DNA of 64,000 nucleotides from UBA4459 sp963776205 (GTDB lineage Bacteria; Bacteroidota; Bacteroidia; Bacteroidales; F082). The notes under the pieces were generated by a model. The model did no database searches. It had not been told where the DNA came from and worked only from the letters and a program-made list of their open reading frames with translations. The stretch's first letter is position 1. The number at the start of each line of letters is the position of its first letter. The stretch lies in contig CAVZLR010000004.1 in assembly GCA_963776205.1 (NCBI GenBank), forward strand, positions 496,001 through 560,000, given 5' to 3'. Positions 1-9,033 of this stretch are shown here, piece after piece. The translations under genes were made by a program, and so were the position numbers.

Positions 1-635
1 CTTTGCAATGAAAATCTGAATGCAATATCGTCGCTTAACCTGAAATTTTTTAATAAAAGTTTAAGTTTTGGATTCAAGGCATTCGCATACATCATGTTCG
101 GGCTTCGCCAGCCTAACACGTGTTTGGCGCCTTCTGTGAGCATCACATCATAGCCCATTTCAGCTACGGTCTCACCAATTTTATCTGAATAAATCAGCTC
201 AGTATTTCTGAAAGTTGTTGGCTTTTGACCGAATAATTCCTGCATTAGTTGATCATGCATTTTTACCTGGCGAATAAATTCATTGGTATCTTTTAATGAA
301 CTTAATGAGTGGGCATATGTTTCTGCTAAAAACTCTACATTTCCGGTTTTTGCTAATTGTTTGAAACTTTCAAGAACTTCGGGGGCATATGCCTGAAACT
401 GTTCAATGGCCATGCCTGAAATGGAGAAACTTACTTTAAAAGCGGAACCAAATTCTTTGATCAAGTCCAGCAGCAGTTTATTCATTGGTAAGTAGCACTT
501 TTGCGCCACACGCTGCATGATGAAACGATTGGAATAATCATCATAATAATCATCTCGTTCACCAATATCAAAAAAACGATAGTTTTTTAATCGATAGGGT
601 TGGTGTACCTGGAAGTATAAACAAATAGATTTCAT
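1..635 (-). CDS. GH57 family alpha-amylase-like glycoside hydrolase (N-terminal part)
   Basis: The frame opens at the ATG at 635 and stays open to the left edge, so the C-terminus is missing. The product begins MKSICLYFQVHQPYR, the typical GH57 opening with the HQP motif, and continues with a GH57-like barrel segment (RNTELIYS, MLTEGAKHVLGWRSPN). GH57 enzymes cleave or rearrange alpha-1,4-glucans and act in the cytoplasm. It lies downstream of a GT4 glycogen synthase-like gene and a debranching enzyme on the same strand, the usual Bacteroidota glycogen cluster, so a role in storage glucan turnover is inferred. Whether it is an amylase or a branching enzyme cannot be told from this fragment. 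Confidence 0.85.
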   Translation of the reverse strand, partial: MKSICLYFQVHQPYRLKNYRFFDIGERDDYYDDYSNRFIMQRVAQKCYLPMNKLLLDLIKEFGSAFKVSFSISGMAIEQFQAYAPEVLESFKQLAKTGNVEFLAETYAHSLSSLKDTNEFIRQVKMHDQLMQELFGQKPTTFRNTELIYSDKIGETVAEMGYDVMLTEGAKHVLGWRSPNMMYANALNPKLKLLLKNFRLSDDIAFRFSLQ

Positions 636-684
636 TTTATTTTTAATTTCTTTGTATTTTAATAATAATTACCGTTTTACTTTT

Positions 685-1971
685 TTATTTTGGCATAAAA
701 GGTTCGTAAACATTTTTAACATTTAATGCGGCATCTTCCCATTTTAAACTTTCTACTTCTTCTTTGCCATATTTTTTAAACATCTCTGAAAGGGCTTCAT
801 AATGACACAATCCATAGATTGAATCAGCCATCGCATCAACATCCCAAAAGTCGATCTTAAAAGCATGTTTTAATATTTCAGAAACACCTGATTGCTTAGA
901 AATTACAACTGGTACATTAACGCGCATTGCTTCAAGTGGTACAATCCCAAATGGTTCAGAAACCGATGGCATGACAAAAACATCGCTCAAAGCGAACATT
1001 TTATTTACATCATTACCTTTTAAAAAGCCAGTAAAATGAAAGCGGTCGGCAATGCCCAAAGCAGCCACCCGTTCAATCATTTTATTAAGCATATCGCCTG
1101 AGCCTGCCATCACAAATCGCACGTTTTTGTCTCTCTTCAGAATTTTATGTGCTGCTTCAATAAAATATTCAGGCCCCTTTTGGTAAGTAATTCGTCCTAA
1201 AAAAGTAACGATTTTATCGTTCAGAGTTCTTTTTACTTCTTCAATTTCTTTGATTAAAGATTGATCAACGGCATTATAAACAGTAACTATCTTATCAGGG
1301 TTGATACCATAACGATTGATTACTGTATTCCTGGTAAGATTGCTCACAGCTATGATCCTGTCGGCATTTTCAAAACCTTCTTTTTCAATCGCGTAAACGA
1401 TATCATTTACGTTTTCACCGGTCCTGTCAAATTCAGTGGCGTGAATATGAATTACCAATGGTTTACCCGAGGATTTCTTGGCAGCAATACCGGCAGGATA
1501 TGTCAACCAGTCGTGTGCATGGATAATGTCATAATCTTCTTTTAAGGCCACAGCCGATGCGATTAGTGCATAGCGTGAAACTTCTTCCATCAGGTTTGCT
1601 CCATATTTACCCGAGAATTTGTATTGTTTGGAAAAAACATTGCTTGTGAAACTCTCACCAGTTTTTTTTCTTTTTTCAAGTGCTTTCTCAAATTCTTCCG
1701 GACCTACATATGGAATAATATTAGAGCCGATCTCCATATATTTAACCCTGTTCCAGAACTCTTTATATTCGGTATCATTAAAATCGAAAGGTACATCGCT
1801 GGCATTTACAATTCTAACAGCTTGCTGATCTTCATCTCCGTACGCCCTTGGCACAACAAAAATTACATTTACTTTATGCTTTGCCAAACCTTTGGTAAGT
1901 CCGAAGCAAGCCGTTCCCAGTCCTCCCGAGATATGTGGTGGGAATTCCCACCCAAACATCAGTATTCTCAT
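685..1971 (-). CDS. GT4 family glycosyltransferase, glycogen synthase-like
   Basis: 428 residues. The N-terminus has the nucleotide-sugar loop SGGLG (residues 15-19) and the C-terminal half has the retaining GT-B signature EPFGIVPLE (about 338-346). This two-Rossmann-domain enzyme would elongate alpha-1,4-glucan from a nucleotide-glucose in the cytoplasm. It overlaps the debranching gene by four bases (ATGA), so translation is probably coupled, and is followed by a GH57 gene. The family is known in Bacteroidota as the glycogen synthase of this cluster; the exact donor sugar is inferred. The frame is intact. Confidence 0.85.
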   Translation of the reverse strand: MRILMFGWEFPPHISGGLGTACFGLTKGLAKHKVNVIFVVPRAYGDEDQQAVRIVNASDVPFDFNDTEYKEFWNRVKYMEIGSNIIPYVGPEEFEKALEKRKKTGESFTSNVFSKQYKFSGKYGANLMEEVSRYALIASAVALKEDYDIIHAHDWLTYPAGIAAKKSSGKPLVIHIHATEFDRTGENVNDIVYAIEKEGFENADRIIAVSNLTRNTVINRYGINPDKIVTVYNAVDQSLIKEIEEVKRTLNDKIVTFLGRITYQKGPEYFIEAAHKILKRDKNVRFVMAGSGDMLNKMIERVAALGIADRFHFTGFLKGNDVNKMFALSDVFVMPSVSEPFGIVPLEAMRVNVPVVISKQSGVSEILKHAFKIDFWDVDAMADSIYGLCHYEALSEMFKKYGKEEVESLKWEDAALNVKNVYEPFMPK

Positions 1972-3959
1972 TGGCTTAGTTCTTTATTGGTTATAGCTTC
2001 CGTAACTTTCGCATATTGATCAAAATGATCCAGTATCCATCTTACTCTTAACAGTTCAGCAATATTCCATGCCTGCGAAATAGCTCCCCCTGCTTTGTGT
2101 GGCGGATCACCATTATACACTTCTGAAACGGTTCCTATGCCTGCTTCGTGCATCACATCTTCAAAGCCTTTAAAAATGGATTCAATAAAAGGGATGCCCT
2201 GTTTGCCATGTAATTTAAGGTAACTCTCTGAAAAAGCACCAATTAACCATGGCCACGCAGTTCCCTGATGATAGGCCTGATCACGTTCTCCCTGGTTGCC
2301 CCAGTAGGTGCCCTTATAATCGAAGTTTTTAGGCGATAGTGTTCGCAATCCCCTTGTTGTTAACAATTCTTGTTGTACCTTATAAAGTACAGAATTTTTC
2401 AGGTATGGTCCGATAGGAGAATAAGGCAATGAAACTGCAAAAATCATATTGGGTCGTACCGACCAATCTTTTGTTTCATTATCGACATAATCTGCAAGGT
2501 ATCCTTTCTTATCATCCCAGAAGGTTTTCTTGAAACTATTTCTGAATTGCTCAGGCCACGTTTCCCATTCTTTAATAAACTGACGGTTATTGGCCTCCCT
2601 GGCAAGTTCCAGCGAAAAACATATGGCATTATACCATAGTGCATTGATTTCAACGGCGTAACCACTGCGTTCTGTTACGGGTTTTCCGTGAACGATAGCA
2701 TCCATCCAGGTAACTGCTTTACCTTTCTCACCCGACCAAAGCAGACCGTTTTCATGCATTTTGATACCATTGTGCGTACCTTCTTTAAATTGAGAAATTA
2801 TTTTTCTCATGGGCTGTCCGTATTCCTTCCAAATACCTGCTGTACTATTTTGAGTGAGTTTGTATTGCTGCAAAGCCCAGAAAAACCAAAGGGACGCATC
2901 CACAGAATTATAAGAAGCATTTTTTCCCTGCCCGAGATTTGGAAAAAGGCCATCCTTTAATTCACTGAGCATGGTTTTAATGACTTCTTTGAATTCTTTT
3001 TCTTTTCCCCTGGTCAGGGATAAGCCCGGTAGCGCAATAAACGAATCACGCCCCCATCTGCCAAACCATGGATAACCTGCTATGATTTCAGTTTTTTTAT
3101 TGATTGTAACAAAAAACTCTTCTGATGCATTATACAGACAATTGAGATAACTATCACGGGGGATTCTCTTTTTGATTTCGTCGTTGAATGCCTTTTTGAA
3201 CCCTGCAGGTGATTTTTCCTCAAGGCCTGCCGAAACCACAACTGATTCGCCTGTTTTTAAATCAACTTCAAAATATCCCGGAACATAAAGATCTTCATAA
3301 TTTTCATAACCTCTTTCCACTTCCCTGATATACTCCAGGTTATAGTGCCAATCAGGTAAATGAATGTACTCAGGTTTCTTTGAAAGCTGCATAAACACGT
3401 GTGAATAGCCCTTATACATTTGCCAGCGAGCTCCATTGGCAATCGGCTTATATTTAGTGTCAACATCAATATTTGCTTTTGAAAGGCTATGTACATTCCG
3501 GTAGGCTAAAAATGGCTTTAACCGAAGCGTTACCTTTCCTGAAGCCTCCTGAAGGGTGTACCTGATCAGGATGCGATCTTCACTTTTGGCATAAATGAAT
3601 TCCTTGATGATCACATTGCTACCAATACGGTAAACCAACCGTGGATTTGGATCAGATTCAAATTCTCTCAGGTATTTGTGTCCTTTTGGTACATAAATCC
3701 CGCCCGGAAACATGCGCATACTCAGGTGAAATTCATGATTGTTATCTATGATCGATTCATCGATACTCGAAAGCAGTACATGATTTTTGTCGTCGATAAG
3801 TGGTTGTGGTACCACAAGAAGTCCATGATATTTTCGTGTATTTGTGAAAATAATAGACGAAGAAGCATAACTACCTGCACGATTTGTTCTGAGTAATTCA
3901 CGATCAAGAGAGTATTTTAAATTAATAAGCTGTGTCTTGTCGAAGTCTATATAACTCAT
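1968..3959 (-). CDS. Glycogen debranching enzyme (amylo-alpha-1,6-glucosidase type)
   Basis: 663 residues, intact. An N-terminal beta-rich domain (about 1-230) is followed by an alpha/alpha barrel with the family motif GYPWFGRWGRDSFIALPGL near residues 290-310 and a C-terminal stretch GERDQAYHQGTAWPWLIGAF typical of bacterial and archaeal debranching enzymes (GDE C domain, GH133-like). It hydrolyses alpha-1,6 branch points in glycogen. It is first in the minus-strand glycogen operon, overlapping the GT4 gene by four bases. A TATCTTTGC box lies about 45 bases upstream of the ATG. Confidence 0.9.
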   Translation of the reverse strand: MSYIDFDKTQLINLKYSLDRELLRTNRAGSYASSSIIFTNTRKYHGLLVVPQPLIDDKNHVLLSSIDESIIDNNHEFHLSMRMFPGGIYVPKGHKYLREFESDPNPRLVYRIGSNVIIKEFIYAKSEDRILIRYTLQEASGKVTLRLKPFLAYRNVHSLSKANIDVDTKYKPIANGARWQMYKGYSHVFMQLSKKPEYIHLPDWHYNLEYIREVERGYENYEDLYVPGYFEVDLKTGESVVVSAGLEEKSPAGFKKAFNDEIKKRIPRDSYLNCLYNASEEFFVTINKKTEIIAGYPWFGRWGRDSFIALPGLSLTRGKEKEFKEVIKTMLSELKDGLFPNLGQGKNASYNSVDASLWFFWALQQYKLTQNSTAGIWKEYGQPMRKIISQFKEGTHNGIKMHENGLLWSGEKGKAVTWMDAIVHGKPVTERSGYAVEINALWYNAICFSLELAREANNRQFIKEWETWPEQFRNSFKKTFWDDKKGYLADYVDNETKDWSVRPNMIFAVSLPYSPIGPYLKNSVLYKVQQELLTTRGLRTLSPKNFDYKGTYWGNQGERDQAYHQGTAWPWLIGAFSESYLKLHGKQGIPFIESIFKGFEDVMHEAGIGTVSEVYNGDPPHKAGGAISQAWNIAELLRVRWILDHFDQYAKVTEAITNKELSQ

Positions 3960-4002
3960 TTGGTAACTATTACGAATTAAAATAATTTGGGAAAATAATG
4001 TG

Positions 4003-4011
4003 GCAAAGATA
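4003..4011 (-). promoter_or_regulatory. Putative -7 box of the glycogen operon
   Basis: Read on the minus strand this is TATCTTTGC, a full match to the Bacteroidota TAnnTTTG -7 element, 44 bases before the debranching enzyme ATG. No TTG is found at the usual 18-21 base spacing, so only half of the promoter is supported. Confidence 0.4.
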
Positions 4012-4151
4012 GTGTTTTTATTCTTGTTTTAAATCCTATTATTAAGTTAACAAAAACTTAAAACGTCACTATTTTCTGATTCAAATTGCTGATCGGAGAG
4101 AAACATTTTACAGTTCGTTCGCTACGACAAGCATGAATAGATCAAAAATGA

Positions 4152-4160
4152 TAATTTTGC
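4152..4160 (+). promoter_or_regulatory. Putative -7 box of the dCMP deaminase gene
   Basis: TAATTTTGC matches TAnnTTTGC and lies 20 bases before the ATG at 4180. The -33 region has only a weak TTCG, so the call rests on the -7 box alone. Confidence 0.4.
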
Positions 4161-4179
4161 AATTTCAAATGAGGATTGA

Positions 4180-4611
4180 ATGAATACAAATCAACAGAAC
4201 GGAACCAAATTCGATAAAAGTTATATTGAAATGGCACATGTTTGGGCTAATAACTCATACTGCGAAAGAAGAAAAGTAGGTGCGCTGATTGTTAAGAACA
4301 GGATGATCATTTCAGATGGTTACAATGGAACGCCTTCAGGTTTTGAAAATATTTGTGAGGATGCATCAGGAATCACTAAACCTTATGTATTACATGCTGA
4401 AGCGAATGCGATTACCAAAGTTGCCAAATCAAATAACAGCAGCGAAGGCGCTACTTTGTACATTACCGACTCACCTTGTATGGAATGTGCCAAATTAATT
4501 ATCCAGGCAGGAATATCGCGCGTCGTATACTCAAACAAATACAGGATTACAGAGGGCCTTGATTTATTGGAAAGGGCAGGGGTGATAGTGGAACAGCTTG
4601 AATATAAGTAA
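4180..4611 (+). CDS. dCMP deaminase family protein (ComEB-like)
   Basis: 143 residues. Zinc and catalytic residues of the cytidine/deoxycytidylate deaminase fold are present: H72-A-E74 and P-C100-M-E-C103. The N-terminal part (SYIEMAHVWANNSYCERRKVGA) is typical of dCMP deaminases, which make dUMP for thymidylate synthesis. The gene stands alone on the plus strand and converges with the outer-membrane gene that ends 5 bases downstream. Intact; dCMP specificity is inferred from family resemblance. Confidence 0.85.
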   Translation: MNTNQQNGTKFDKSYIEMAHVWANNSYCERRKVGALIVKNRMIISDGYNGTPSGFENICEDASGITKPYVLHAEANAITKVAKSNNSSEGATLYITDSPCMECAKLIIQAGISRVVYSNKYRITEGLDLLERAGVIVEQLEYK

Positions 4612-4616
4612 AATGC

Positions 4617-6776
4617 CTATAATTTTATCTGAACCTGTAGCTTGACTTCCGTTTTATGGTTGTCATTAATTAAATCAGAACCGGAGCCTACTGTATTTCT
4701 ATCAGAATAAATCAACCTGCCAACCCGGAACCATACATTCAATTGTTCAAAAGCACGCCATTTGAGCATGAGATAAACGCGTTGTCCTTTGTCGAAATAT
4801 GAAGGCACGCTAAATGCGTAAAGTATATCGTTTTCATAGGTGTAAATGCGGCTATCATATCCATCAGTATCAAATAATGCATATCTAAAAGTTACCTCAA
4901 CAGGAAAAACCTGGGGACGATACAGGATATCCTGGTATATCAGGTATCCAGATTCTTTTCCTTTAAATTCTTCCGCATAACTGGTAAAATCGATCCTGTT
5001 TTTGAAAATAAGAAAATCGAAGGGTTGATAACTGATAAAAAATCTGAATTCATTTCTTGATAAATCTGAAAGAAGAGGAATATAGTCATATTCATCGGAG
5101 TAGTTTTCCTGTTTAGTTCGATATCTGTATCTAAAATACATGCTCGTATTTTGGGTTGGATTATAATCCAATTGCAGTACATAGTCACTGCCAACCGATG
5201 GAGCATCAGTTTGATATCGCAACCATGGGAATTTGAAATAATCCAAATATCCTGAAAGACTAAGCCTGGGAAGCAATAATGCTTTAAATCCAAAATAGAG
5301 TCCCTGTTCATTTAATAATGAGCTGCTTTCAGAAAATGGATAAGCAAAAAGATTATGATAATCTTTTCCATAGTCATGATATAAAATCGTGAAGATGAAT
5401 CGCTCGGCAAAAAAAGCATTTAATCCTCCAATGCCTGCCATTCCACCATTGGAGGAAACAGAGAATTCTCCAAACAGGCTTACCTTACCCAGGTCAATAT
5501 TCATGTCAATTCCATAATTTGCAAGACTATTTCCCTGAAAATAAAATTGCTTGTAAATATCATTACTCAATTGCAGTGAATGACTCAATTTAGTTTGAAA
5601 AGCAATAGCTCCCATTTGAAAGAACCTATTTTGATAACTTATCCTTCCACCATACACAGTTATGTTGATCGCATCCTTATCGTGTAGTTCATTAATCGTA
5701 CGATGTAACCCGGTTTCAATAATACTGCTAACGGCTTCTTCATCAGTGAGCGTATCAGATGCTAAAATATTGGCATCTATATTGTTATAGGAGTAAAAGC
5801 CTGTTAATTCAATACCTTTTAAACCAACTGTAGCAGCTGCACCCCTTAAAAAACGATTCTCATTTGCAGAAGTATTTGGGCGAATTCCCCTACCATATCT
5901 TTTAATTTCGATACCTTCTGCTGATTTTCCAAATGCCAGACCTGACCATAAAGTAAGACCCTGACCAAATTCCAGATGATAGTCGCCAATAACAGCTTTC
6001 CTCAGAAAACCCAATTCTGAAACATATGCATGAGCCGAATAAAAATCAAATACATTATTCACTTTGTTGCCAACCATGTTTTCTATGCTGTCAGGTAGCT
6101 GATTTTTTAAAAATACTTCACCCGCGTCTTTATCAAGTGTAAATCCGATACGCACCTTATTTTTATAATTGAAACCATACCGTAAATAGTATTTCTGGGG
6201 GGTACCCAGGTATACTGAACCCGGTTTGTAGATGGCAGAATCTATTGGTGTTTCGTAACCAATTGAGGGTTCTAAAACCTGTTGATATCTTAAAATTATT
6301 TGATGGCTTCCGAATTTAAACACATCATTAAAATTGATTTTACCTTTTTCAGATAGTGATGATACTTGTATGAAAGGCAATATGTTCTTTATCGTTTGAA
6401 CATCAAATCCCGGAATGGATTTTAATTCATAAACTGAAAATAACCCTCCATAATCATTAATATATATGTTAAGATTTCTGAGCTGTACTTCATTCACCAG
6501 ATTCATTTCAACCAATTTCCGGTTATCCGGAGAATTTATATTTATTGGGTTTTCAGAGTAAAACAGGTATTCATCAACCAGGTCAGAGTAATCCAGGTTT
6601 AAATCTGTTGTTTGGGCAATATTTTCAAGCTGATCAGTAATATACTCAATATTCACAGCCTGGGTTGTGTCAATTTCCTGGGCCAGTATAACATTTGACA
6701 GAAAAACTGCATGTATTGTCAACAAAAATAAGAATATGGGTTTTCTTGCATCCTTATGTTTATTATACCAATTCAT
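4617..6776 (-). CDS. Outer-membrane protein with helix-hairpin-helix domain and predicted beta-barrel
   Basis: 719 residues. An N-terminal hydrophobic stretch (about residues 13-32) acts as signal peptide. Residues 76-137 read as ComEA-like helix-hairpin-helix repeats (PININSPDNRKLVEM, then YELKSIPGFDVQTIKNILPF). From about 145 to the end the sequence is an alternating aromatic/polar pattern (for example SLFGEFSVSSNGG, YFRYRYRT), as in a large outer-membrane barrel, ending in a strand-like VKLQVQIKL. Proteins of this layout are annotated in Bacteroidota only as helix-hairpin-helix proteins. Its ATG directly follows the stop of the PorV-like gene, so the two are probably coupled and may form one complex. 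DNA binding or uptake is possible but unproven. Confidence 0.65.
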   Translation of the reverse strand: MNWYNKHKDARKPIFLFLLTIHAVFLSNVILAQEIDTTQAVNIEYITDQLENIAQTTDLNLDYSDLVDEYLFYSENPININSPDNRKLVEMNLVNEVQLRNLNIYINDYGGLFSVYELKSIPGFDVQTIKNILPFIQVSSLSEKGKINFNDVFKFGSHQIILRYQQVLEPSIGYETPIDSAIYKPGSVYLGTPQKYYLRYGFNYKNKVRIGFTLDKDAGEVFLKNQLPDSIENMVGNKVNNVFDFYSAHAYVSELGFLRKAVIGDYHLEFGQGLTLWSGLAFGKSAEGIEIKRYGRGIRPNTSANENRFLRGAAATVGLKGIELTGFYSYNNIDANILASDTLTDEEAVSSIIETGLHRTINELHDKDAINITVYGGRISYQNRFFQMGAIAFQTKLSHSLQLSNDIYKQFYFQGNSLANYGIDMNIDLGKVSLFGEFSVSSNGGMAGIGGLNAFFAERFIFTILYHDYGKDYHNLFAYPFSESSSLLNEQGLYFGFKALLLPRLSLSGYLDYFKFPWLRYQTDAPSVGSDYVLQLDYNPTQNTSMYFRYRYRTKQENYSDEYDYIPLLSDLSRNEFRFFISYQPFDFLIFKNRIDFTSYAEEFKGKESGYLIYQDILYRPQVFPVEVTFRYALFDTDGYDSRIYTYENDILYAFSVPSYFDKGQRVYLMLKWRAFEQLNVWFRVGRLIYSDRNTVGSGSDLINDNHKTEVKLQVQIKL

Positions 6777-7610
6777 TTAAAATTGAAAAATTAAGGATGT
6801 TTGTGGTGAAAAGCCTAACGATTCGTGCATAACTGCTGAAATATCAAACCTTACCGGTTTGAAATTGAATCCAAATCCCATTGAAAATATCTCTTTTTGT
6901 GTGGAAAAGCCACCCCTGAAATAAAATTTCTCTTTGATACCGTATTCCAATCCGCCTCTAATAAGAATTGGCTGAAAATTGGTGTTCTTTTCCGCTTCAA
7001 CTGTAGCTATAAAGCCTTCAATAATTTCCCAGGCTACTCCAAACCTGAATATGGCCGGAATTTTTTCATTATCATACTCCGCCAGGTTTACCTGTATTGG
7101 GTTATAAACCCAGGCCCCAATTGTCAGCTGCTCAGTTATGTCAGATTGTATTCCAATTTCAAAAGTTACATTACTAGTTGAACCGTAGTCATCGCCAAGC
7201 GTTGTTTGAATATAATCGAGTTGAAGGCCAACTCTCAGGTATTGACCGAATGACCGGGCATAAACCAGGCCAATTTTCATATCATTATATAGGCTATATC
7301 CGAAATAATTGAATGTAAGGCCTAATACACCAATATTCGTCGGTGCAAGAAATGCTGCTGATTTTGTGCTCAACTGGTTTAACCCAAATTGAGATTCGTA
7401 ATAGATGCCTACACCAAAATCTTCGATTAGGGCTATTCCAGCCTGGTTATTCTGCAAATTCCAAAAATCTGTCAGAGCAACTGATGAACGGCCCATTCCT
7501 GCCTGTCGCGATCCGATTACCGGGAATTCACCTCCCGCAAATAGCTGAACCCCATGAAGTAATAGCAATGCAGTGAGTAAGAGATTGATGGGTATAAGCT
7601 TGTGGTTCAC
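6777..7610 (-). CDS. PorV/PorQ-like outer-membrane beta-barrel protein
   Basis: 277 residues with an N-terminal signal peptide ending near LFAG. The start of the mature part (GSRQAGMGRSSVALTDFWNLQNNQAG) resembles the GARAAGMGGA...D..A...NPAG opening of PorV/FadL-like proteins, and the protein ends in an aromatic strand (SLIFQF) as outer-membrane barrels do. It starts with GTG. Its stop codon abuts the ATG of the helix-hairpin-helix barrel gene with no spacer. In T9SS, PorV binds the SprA barrel; a similar partner role here is inference. Confidence 0.6.
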   Translation of the reverse strand: MNHKLIPINLLLTALLLLHGVQLFAGGEFPVIGSRQAGMGRSSVALTDFWNLQNNQAGIALIEDFGVGIYYESQFGLNQLSTKSAAFLAPTNIGVLGLTFNYFGYSLYNDMKIGLVYARSFGQYLRVGLQLDYIQTTLGDDYGSTSNVTFEIGIQSDITEQLTIGAWVYNPIQVNLAEYDNEKIPAIFRFGVAWEIIEGFIATVEAEKNTNFQPILIRGGLEYGIKEKFYFRGGFSTQKEIFSMGFGFNFKPVRFDISAVMHESLGFSPQTSLIFQF

Positions 7611-7872
7611 TTTAGGATTATTTTATTGCCACCTGTAACAAGTACAAGTAGTTAATGTTAGAACTTGTAATTTACAGAAATTCTTTCAAACCATAATATT
7701 CAATTTACAATTTCTTGGTTTTAGAGTAACCCAAAATATAGCAATAATAGTCACTTGGGTACATACAAATCAAATAATGTTTAATAAATATAAAAAAAGA
7801 TTGAACATAAAATAGATTAAAGTGTTATAATAATAACTTTATTAAAAACTTTAAACTTTAAAACTTTATATC
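7611..7872. other. Divergent intergenic region
   Basis: 262 bases of AT-rich DNA between the divergent PorV-like and TonB-C-like genes. Close to the plus-strand gene there are three near-copies of AACTTTA in tandem just before the ATG. No gene, and no full promoter match, was found. Confidence 0.5.
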
Positions 7873-8229
7873 ATGAAAACAAAAAGAATAATTATCGCGT
7901 TAATCGCATCGGTTTTTACAATAGGAACTATAATGGCTAACGAGCCTGTAATGGCACCAAAAGAAGTATCTTCTTCAGTTGCTGAAATCATCAAAAAAGA
8001 GATTTACTACCCTGAATTTGCTATTGAAGATAAGTTTCAGGGAGATGTAGTAATGGAAATACAAATTACCGAAAGTGGCAACTTTGAAGTCATCGCTGCA
8101 AACAGTGTTAATCAAGATCTGAAAAATTATGCCTCTAAAACTATTGAAGAAATCGAAACAAAAAATTTGGAAGACTATGCTGGTCAAACAGTAGTTCTTA
8201 AACTCAATTATGATTTACGGCTTTATTAA
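7873..8229 (+). CDS. Small secreted protein with TonB C-terminal-like domain
   Basis: 118 residues. A signal peptide covers about 1-22 (ending near MANE). The remainder, with IYYPEFAIEDKFQGDVVMEI and a closing VVLKLNYDLRLY, has the YP..A...GxV...F.I.. pattern of TonB C-terminal domains. There is no membrane anchor beyond the signal peptide and no proline-rich spacer, so it is probably a free periplasmic domain rather than an energy transducer. It is monocistronic and ends at a strong terminator. Confidence 0.6.
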   Translation: MKTKRIIIALIASVFTIGTIMANEPVMAPKEVSSSVAEIIKKEIYYPEFAIEDKFQGDVVMEIQITESGNFEVIAANSVNQDLKNYASKTIEEIETKNLEDYAGQTVVLKLNYDLRLY

Positions 8230-8255
8230 GAATCTTAATATTTTATTAGAATTTG

Positions 8256-8289
8256 AAATCCGGTTATTAGATTAACCGGATTTTTTTTT
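8256..8289 (+). terminator. Rho-independent terminator
   Basis: Perfect 10-bp stem AATCCGGTTA / TAACCGGATT with a 6-base loop, followed by seven further T residues. It ends the TonB-C-like gene. Confidence 0.85.
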
Positions 8290-8372
8290 GCGGTAACAGC
8301 GAAATAACATTTTAGTAATTTTACAAGTTTATAATAAACGATAAATATTACAAAAGATATATTATATTGACC

Positions 8373-9026
8373 ATGAAAAAATCAAGCTTAGAATTTCTTC
8401 ATTTATTAAAGAGTAATAATAATAGAGAATGGTTTAATGAAAATAAGTTTCTTTATGAAGATGCCAAGGCCGATTTTGAGCATTTGATAGATATACTCAT
8501 TCCGATGATACAGGCGCTTGATCCAAGGATTGTTAACCTGACGGTCAAGCAAACAACATTTAGAATTTACAGGGATGTCAGATTTTCAAAGGATAAATCG
8601 CCATATAAACCTAACTTCGGTTCCTATATAGCTCCGGAAGGCCGAAAATCCATTTACTGTGGTTATTATATTCATATGGAACCTGGCAATTACATGCTTG
8701 CGGGTGGAGCTTACCATCCGCAGAATGAACAGCTTAAAAAGATACGATCAGAGATTTATTATAACCTGGAAGAATTCAAATCCATTATAAAGAATCCTGG
8801 GTTTAAAAAGACTTTTGGAAAGATTGAAGGAGATCAATTGAAACGGCCACCGAAAGATTTTCCTGCTGATTTTGAAGGGATTGAACATTTAAAATATAAG
8901 GATTTCACCATTTTTCACCCCATTACGGAAGAACAGATTCTGGCTAAAGATTTTCCAAATTTTGCCATAGAAATTTTCAAACAGATGAAGCCTCTCAACG
9001 ATTTTATAAACAGGGCGCTGGACTAA
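8373..9026 (+). CDS. DUF2461 (TIGR02453) family protein
   Basis: 217 residues from the ATG at 8373; a TTG at 8367 is in frame but less likely. Motifs of the family are present: NNNREWFNENK at the N-terminus, TVKQTTFRIYRDVRFSKDKSPYKPNFG in the middle (given here as family positions 66-92 with R-x-Y-R-D and F-S-K-D-K), and a YYIHMEPG segment. The biochemical function of this family is not known. It stands alone between a terminator and a convergent gene. Confidence 0.85.
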   Translation: MKKSSLEFLHLLKSNNNREWFNENKFLYEDAKADFEHLIDILIPMIQALDPRIVNLTVKQTTFRIYRDVRFSKDKSPYKPNFGSYIAPEGRKSIYCGYYIHMEPGNYMLAGGAYHPQNEQLKKIRSEIYYNLEEFKSIIKNPGFKKTFGKIEGDQLKRPPKDFPADFEGIEHLKYKDFTIFHPITEEQILAKDFPNFAIEIFKQMKPLNDFINRALD

Positions 9027-9033
9027 TTCTTAA

